64,000 nt of DNA from Notospermus geniculatus. Taxonomy: Eukaryota > Nemertea > Pilidiophora > Heteronemertea > Lineidae. The stretch spans positions 114,816 through 178,815 of the forward strand of contig NMRB01000217.1 of the NCBI GenBank assembly GCA_002633025.1. The letters are read 5' to 3'. Positions 57,994 to 64,000 of this stretch are shown here, in pieces; position 1 is the first letter of the stretch, and each line of letters starts with the position of its first letter. The position numbers and the translations under genes were made by a program. A model generated the notes under the pieces. It was not told the DNA's origin, made no database searches, and saw only the letters and a program-made list of their open reading frames with translations.

Positions 57994-58889
57994 CAAGCTT
58001 CCTCGTCCTTGAATAGGCCATTCATTCACGGTCAAGGGTACCAAACTGCCGGCTCTCTTTATACGATTTGATTTTTCTGTACCTCACTGTTTCATTGCAC
58101 TAGCCTACCAGAATATAGCCTACAAGGACCGAAAGTATTTCACCGTTCGTGAGTACGAATCAATGTAACCTAATACCTTTCTATTATTCAAGAAACAATT
58201 TAGCCTTTGTTTTGTTTCGCTGGCTTCACAGCTGGCAATGGACAGAAACCAATAGTATTAATATATAACAAGCTTCCTCGTCCTTGAATAGGCCACGACT
58301 TCACCTATGTTCACCGGGATTCAGGAAGACCGCAATCTGATAGGACAATGTGGAATCACCGGTGCACTCGCCCTGATGACGTCATTGAATCTTGCATGGG
58401 ATTCCCTCACCCTAGCCAATCACCAATAATCGTGAAGTTTTGCTCGGTTTTGATGACGTCCCGCTCAGAATTTTCACCACCGCTGGTGGCCTTCCTATTT
58501 GAAACCAATTCCTTTTAACCTCAATCAGGCAAACACGGCAAACGGTCAACCAAAAAGTAATTTCAGACAAATAATTGCGATCGATAACCGAACAATTAAT
58601 ACGAGCCAGCCTCCACTACACGAGGAAATTGACATTATTGTACAGCAACTAGCGTGACCAATATGCAAATTGAACAACTCATACACAAGCTACACAGGGA
58701 TTGAGATGGTCAGTACATCAATTGAACTTTAGTTAGTAACATATTGAGACGCGAATGCTTGGGGGACCCGATTGTATGGGACATCCGCGGTTGAGAATGT
58801 CGCTGGTAGAGCTACTGTACTGCCGTCATGAAAAGAACTGCTTGACCATGTTGACCATCTAGTTCTGTATAGGCTCGGCAAGCACTCTA

Positions 58890-59152
58890 GGGGCCGTATG
58901 CACCAACAAAGATTATCTTGAACTCAGGCATCTTGACTAATCAAGGCCTCCGGTCACTCCGCCCTTCGATCTACGCTCCCTTCATGGATGGAGCGATAGT
59001 AGGAGTGACAGGAAGCCTTGGTTGGGCAAGATGGAACTCAGGTTGAGGCACAGCTTTTCAATTGTTCAGGTTTGCCAGGGTATGATGTGGCAATGGAAAA
59101 GTTGTGGCTCAACCCTGAGTTCAAGATAATCTTCGTTGGTGCATACGGCCCT
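58890..59152. mobile_element. MITE, GGGGCCGTATGCACCAA termini (copy 3), with an insert
   Basis: Same family as 17837-17978, with ends GGGGCCGTATGCACCAA and TTGGTGCATACGGCCCT. It is split by the 58929-59033 element. It is absent from the corresponding position in copy 1 of the block, where CTTCTGTATCTCTCTAGATC stands instead. Confidence 0.88.
58929..59033. mobile_element. 105-bp foldback with 9-bp target duplication (Mutator-like)
   Basis: It starts CATCTTGACTAATCAAGGCC and ends AGCCTTGGTTGGGCAAGATG, with TCACTCC/GGAGTGA and ACGCTCC/GGAGCGA pairs inside. The direct repeat GAACTCAGG stands on both sides (58920-58928 and 59034-59042). A 9-bp duplication is typical of Mutator-type insertion. Confidence 0.85.
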
Positions 59153-59211
59153 CGATCTCGCGAGATTTCAGTTTTGGGATTGGCAGCGTCATGACGTCAC
59201 TCTCGGGTCTG

Positions 59212-59440
59212 CCACGACTTCATTGTTTACATTCGATGTTTGTAAACATGGATGTTTACATTATGTTATTTTGGACTTTTGGGACATGCCAACCCAGCAA
59301 ATTGAATACTTTCGGTATCAAAAGAATTTCTATAGGGGCATGCCGCCAATAAACTACCCATAAAACGAAGAAAGACTGGACAAAAGCGAACAAAATGTAA
59401 ATAAACAATGATTTTCGTGGCCTACGAACCCGTGATACAT
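59212..59440. mobile_element. Short interspersed element, CACGACTTC...CGTGATACA (copy 2)
   Basis: Matches 5238-5469. It interrupts the duplicated block between GGGTCTGC and AAGCTGTTTGATG and is missing from copy 1, so it inserted after the two copies or haplotypes separated. The first few terminal bases (TGTAT) are missing at its left end. Confidence 0.75.
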
Positions 59441-60114
59441 TATTTTTAAGCTGTTTGATGAAGCTGCTTCGTAGTGTTGAACCACGAAAAGAACATGATA
59501 CTCTCACCAGCAATTGGCCACATATTTTTCATCTGTACTGCCACACAGCGGAAAAAAATGGCAACATTTAAAAACCATCAAAAGTAAAAATGACTAGAAG
59601 TTCTGAGGGCATTGGCCTTGTCATCATGACCCAGGATCGATCATCTGTCATGTTATGAAACTGGCAAATACGATTAAAAGTCAATGGTACAAGGTTATTC
59701 AGCCGTCGTTTCGACCTATCTGATGGCATGAATGGAACAAAATTACCAAATGTCCCAGAAACTGAAAGTATAATAAGCCAACTAAGTGCAAACTTTTTGT
59801 TTGCAAAAATTAAATGCGAATGTGTGTTATAATGTAAAAAGTAGATGCGAAAAACTGCTGTAATCTGAAACTGTAGACATGAGAATGTGTTATATGAGTA
59901 TAGAATTGCTACAGTCTTAAAACGTGTCACTGAGAATGATTAAGTCATCAGCACGTACCCAATTTTGAAATTTCAAAATCAACTGGCCGACACTACATAC
60001 AACGTCGTGAACATTAGGCCTCTCGATTGGGCGTTTCCACGTGCAGTTGCAAGTTGGATTGATAACAAAGTGGGATTTTTTTAAAAAAATGCAATACCCT
60101 GTAGGCCTACCATA

Positions 60115-60399
60115 TCTATATAATAATACTGGAAGTCGGCTCAATAAAGTCACACTTAGAAGCTTTGTTTTGCCTCGAAATTCGGCATGGTAATAGAGGA
60201 TACCATATCCTGATGCAACGGGTGGTTTAATTTGCGAAGAGGACTTTGTTCTGGTAGCAATTTTACTTTTTTAACGGTGTTGTTCGATTGCTTTCTAAAT
60301 TCTCCCTACCGAACACCGTGTTGCACCAATTCCAGCCGGGCCGTGCATTCATACCTCGGCCAAACTCAGAATCGCCGATTGCCATGGGTTCTTGCTAGT
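60115..60399. repeat. ~290 bp interspersed repeat (copy 3 of 3)
   Basis: Same element as 50535-50825, within duplicated block copy 2. Confidence 0.8.
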
Positions 60400-61080
60400 C
60401 TTCCATATTCTTACAAGTTCCATGACGATATTTTAGCCAACAAAGATTTCGACGATATCCTTGGCGGATTCCACAAAAAAATGTTTGAAAATCTCCAATT
60501 GTCACAACTCATGATGCGAAAACTGCAAATGTCTTGCATGTCTTGTCTTTTGAATAATTGACGAAAAAATGATTAATATTGTTCTATTCTGATTATGTGA
60601 TGTGAACTTTAGAATATCATTATAGATTATAAGGCCGACTATCTACACTTTGATCTTTCGCAACCAGAAAAAAGACAAATTTTAATTCTTTGCGATGATT
60701 TAGTAGTCTTTATCACTCTGGTTTATTCGAGTAATTAAGAAAATGACAACTGCTGTTCTACTCTTTGAAAATCTGATTAAGCAATCGTGTAGGTCGTTTT
60801 AAAATATTATCATTGTTGCTTTGATAACTTGGTATCTGTTGATAAGTACCGGTAATAGATTTATGTCATGTGTGAAACTGGACGTTTCAAGTCATGCGAA
60901 TTCTCTTTCGTTCACTCACCCCAAATCACACGCCAGGTTTTTATTTGAGTCATGTGTGAGTGCATGGTAGGTAAGCCTACCTTTCCCTGATACATGCTAA
61001 TTGGTCAGAGCCATCACCATTTCGCAGATGACAAAGTTATTTCGACTTTAAACCTAGCTCCGGCCGCTCAAAACCAGATA

Positions 61081-61230
61081 TTAGGGAGGTTTAGAAATCA
61101 ATCGATAAATGTAAACTTTACGACAAACTTATTTTTCATACTACATTGTACACATTAAACAGATTTTATATTGCATTTTCGGTACAAAAATAACGTTAAC
61201 GTTTATCGTTTGTTTTCTAAACCTCCCTAG
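61081..61230. mobile_element. MITE, GGGAGGTTTAGAAATCAA termini (copy 2)
   Basis: GGGAGGTTTAGAAATCAATC and TTTTCTAAACCTCCC form the ends, with TA on each side (ATATTAGGGAGG; CCTCCCTAGTG). It equals 57734-57876 plus a short ATTGTACAC insertion. Confidence 0.82.
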
Positions 61231-61313
61231 TGTTGCTGTCTTGGCGTTAACTTTATCTATGCGTTGTCTCCTTCAGTTAAACCCTTTAAATCAGAATCTG
61301 CCAGGCTATCCAG

Positions 61314-61543
61314 GGGTGAAGCTAGCGGGGGCAGGGGGCAAATGCCCCCCCCCCGCAGTGCAAAAAGGGACAAAACAATTTTTTCCTCTAAAAGGTCATT
61401 TTCCCTCTTCAAGCCAAGTTGTTTGGTGTTAGATGTGGCGAAAATGCATCTCAGAGGATGTAGATTTTCAATTTTTTGACTTCGCTCTTCAGACTCGATC
61501 AATTTTGCCCCCCCCCCACGCCATAAAAGCTACCTACGCCATT
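61314..61543. mobile_element. hAT-like non-autonomous element rich in G/C runs
   Basis: It starts CAGGGGTGAAGCTAGC and ends GCTACCTACGCCATTG, ends of the hAT type (CAnnGGCG). CTATC stands directly on both sides (61309-61313 and 61544-61548). Long C runs (61347-61356 and 61507-61518) lie inside each end. No transposase frame. Confidence 0.65.
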
Positions 61544-61549
61544 GCTATC

Positions 61550-63039
61550 GAGAAGATTGGTAAAGATGGCATTCTATCACCTGGTCCAATCAAAATCTCG
61601 GTCCTCAGTTGAAGCATGATGGAACGTGAATTAGTCAAAAAAGAGGAAGTCTTCAATTTCAAATTTGAAAATAGTGATTGAGTTACAATATGGTAGCATA
61701 TTGTTATAGTACCGAACTAACAAAAGATTGCCAGAGAAGCAGAATCCTGTGAGGGAAGGTTTCTAAACTTGTCATGTTGCAAGTTGAGTTGAGTTTCAAG
61801 GAGTCCCGCGGTTCTGGAGAAACGCCAAAGAAGCAGGGTGTCTTTTTGCGACGACAGATGACTCTGCATCTGTCGAGGTTTTTGTGCCTGATATCTTTAT
61901 AACTACAGCCCAATATCTTTTATGCAATCTTTTGAATATGACAGGGGAACCTCCAAAGCTAATGTCTCCTAAAATATGACCGGGAATGGGGTCTCTGAGA
62001 GGTGGGCACCTCGGGTGCCTCGTAATGGGACTAGAGTTTATTGGCCAACTTTCAATATGGGGTTATATGTTCTGGAAGTGCAAATTGGCCTACATGCTAT
62101 TTAAGTAGGCGATAGTTCCAAGTGCGAGCGAAAATGACGGCAATTAAATCAACTAAATAATGGTATGATAACATTCTTTTGACACGATAAGGGGTCCCCC
62201 CATCGTGAGCCCACTTTATTGATGTATTATTACCGGGCGCCTGTATGTCTACTCCGACCTTTAGTTTCCGTTGCGAATAACAATGACCGCATTAATATGC
62301 ATGACGTCAGCGGCCTGGGCGCCAGACTGTCTAGGACAATCGGGACTTTGGCAAGATGTTGAGACACGGAGTGCGAGCAGTAAGTAGAATAGCCAAGTAG
62401 GCATTTCCCAGCCAACATTTCATAGAGATGTAAATGTCGTGGCCACCTGCAAGTATTGGGAAGTACAAAGGTCCAAGAGGTTCTATACAAGTCCCAGGGA
62501 GAAGCGAGATATATTACCATTTAGTCCGCGCTGACCCACACAGGTGTGCGGTGGGCTATTGTCGAAATTTCGGTAGTTCGCCCAGATAAAACCATGGAGA
62601 AGTATAAATGATTTTTGCCATTCTTGTATTATTTACCTTTCCTATCCACATTTTGAGGAGCAGTTTAATGCCGTTAAAGCAAGACTGACACTACATAATA
62701 AAACGTGGGGGATATCTCTGAGAAAAAACGCCAAAGGTTGAGCGGAAATTAATTTTATGACCTACTTAAGTTTTGATTTAGATCCAGCCGTTCTGTCCTT
62801 CTACAAAGGACTTGTTTGATGCTGAATGCAACCAGAAAAGTTTTTCCTCAAAACTTAATAAAAACCACTTAATAATCCCCAAGGTCCTGGTTTCTTTGCA
62901 CACCATGTTCCTTGATCTTCCTATGACAACGTAGCCTACATACGATAAAAGTACTTCGTTACTTGCAATGTCTTTTTGTTGGCAGCTTCTTCTCTCAGGT
63001 TTACCGAGTTTCCTTTGCAGATCTCTAAAAAAACACTCT
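61550..63039. other. Gene-free stretch
   Basis: Minus frames at 61704-61913 and 62230-62520 are unrecognised. No RNA gene or element ends were seen. Confidence 0.3.
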
Positions 63040-63233
63040 GGCCAGTATTCTAGAAGCCGCCTTAACTCTAAGGTCCACTAAAGCTTTTGTATTCGGCCCT
63101 GCAAACAATAGCTAAAGGTAAACCTTAGAGTTAATAAGAAAGCTTCTAGAATACGGCCCTTTCTATTCTACCCTGCAAACAAAAGCTAAAGGTAAACCTT
63201 AGAGTTAATAAGGACGCTTCTAGAATACGGCCC
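63040..63233. mobile_element. Rearranged MITE, GGCC-GTATTCTAGAAGC family
   Basis: GGCCAGTATTCTAGAAGCCG pairs with GCTTCTAGAATACGGCCC (ending about 63159). The right half (CCCTGCAAACAATAGCTAAA onward) is then repeated in direct orientation to 63233, so there are one left end and two right ends. Same family as 33820-33937. Confidence 0.85.
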
Positions 63234-63254
63234 TATATCAGCCCATGTATACGT

Positions 63255-63680
63255 TTAGCTTACCTGGATTTTCAGTAAGAAGTTTAACCTGGATCTTCAG
63301 TGAGAAGTTACAGAGTTCACTGTATCTTTAGTAAGAAGTTAGAAAGTTACCTGGAGCTGGATCAGTAGGAAGTTAGAGAGAGTTACCGGGATCTTTAATA
63401 AGCAGTTACTAATAGAAAGTTACCTGGATCTTTAGTCAAAAGTCAGAGAGAGTTACCTGGATCTTTAATAAGAAGTTAGAAGGTTACCTGGGTTTTCAGT
63501 AAGAAGTTTAGAAAATACATGTACATGTACCTGGATTTTTACAGTAAGAAGTCAGAATGTTACCTGGTTGTTTAGTGCGGCGTTACAGGGCTACCCAGAT
63601 CAAAGCTTTAGTTAAGAAGTTACAGATGTACCTGGATAGTTAGAAAGCTACCTGACACTTCTCAGAGAAGTTACAGCTAA
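63255..63680. repeat. Degenerate tandem repeat of ~37 bp (TTACCTGGATCTTTAGTAAG)
   Basis: About eleven units share AGTTACCTGGATCTTTAGTA and AGAAGTTAGA. Unit length drifts between roughly 30 and 45 bp with many small indels, so the array is old. Confidence 0.85.
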
Positions 63681-64000
63681 AGTAATGTGGATTCTTAAGA
63701 CATAGATAGACAAGTCATCATGTTTTCGTACGATGAAATAGCATAAGCAAGTATGTGGCCAGAAAGTATTTGGAAACCATTATAAGAACAATACTGAAGG
63801 ACGTGGTGTTCAAGATTTGCCTGCAGTCTAACCGTCCAACTACACACAAGCACTAGTCCAATTCCGGCAGGTCTTGGTGAGACAAACTTGAAGGGAATAA
63901 CTCACCAAGATTGAGAGAAATTAGGGCATATTAGCCTAATGCAAACACACGAGTTGAACGAATGTGGCTCGACGTCAAAAGACCACTGCTGGCAGAAGAT
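63681..64000. other. Window end, nothing recognised
   Basis: Unique sequence without a supported gene or repeat. Confidence 0.4.

Larger units (their letters stand above)
58021..61304. repeat. 3.3 kb duplicated block, copy 2
   Basis: Matches 55133-57969 but is longer because of two insertions absent from copy 1: the nested MITE at 58890-59152 and the element at 59212-59440. Confidence 0.93.

Overview
The window looks like animal nuclear DNA, most likely from a highly heterozygous marine invertebrate; an echinoderm or another invertebrate deuterostome is my best guess. The grounds are split exons with GT/AG borders, no long ORF, very many miniature inverted-repeat elements (MITEs), frequent TAGGCCTA and TACATGTA words, tRNA-derived SINEs with a CORE/MIR-like body, and a recognisable single-minded exon. 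The taxon is inferred from texture, not proven.

The one exon whose family I recognise with confidence is on the minus strand at 13567-13741. It is the first coding exon of single-minded (sim/SIM1/SIM2), the basic helix-loop-helix half of a bHLH-PAS transcription factor. It has a good 3' splice site just before the ATG and a 5' splice site at the position used in animal sim genes. No PAS exon was found below it, so 1-13566 is read as part of a long first coding intron, and sequence above 13748 as the 5' UTR/upstream side.

A second probable gene, of unknown family, lies on the minus strand at 36276-37472. Three phase-compatible exons end in a stop and an AATAAA signal. It is present twice (again at 38773-39814). 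The terminal coding exon is identical in both copies while its flanks differ by many indels, which argues for coding constraint. Weaker plus-strand first-exon candidates are at 7592 (behind CRE, two CCAAT boxes and TATA), 20103, 25439 and 29382 (signal-peptide-like).

Layout: 1-13.5 kb, sim intron with foldback MITEs (320, 2259, 7198, 10058, 10525, 10736) and a hairpin array (6894-7172). 13.5-15.5 kb, sim exon, two adjacent palindromic MITEs and a second copy of the 320 MITE. 17.2-18.8 kb, a near-identical 0.8 kb duplication. 20-27 kb, mostly unique with a 4-unit pyrimidine-rich tandem (26870-27610). 28-31 kb, a SINE, a duplicated 0.47 kb block and a candidate secreted-protein exon. 33.6-34 kb, foldbacks. 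35.5-40.3 kb, the duplicated gene with an 84-bp minisatellite. 41-50 kb, several MITEs, a full SINE, possible homeodomain sites. 50.5-61.3 kb, an interspersed repeat, a 160-bp tandem, a 2.8-3.3 kb duplication. 61.3-64 kb, a hAT-like element, a rearranged MITE and a ~37-bp satellite.

Four of the eight N positions/gaps sit exactly at the edge of a duplicated block. The duplications are therefore most simply read as two unmerged haplotypes laid end to end. Read that way, they show which transposon insertions are polymorphic and which segments are constrained.
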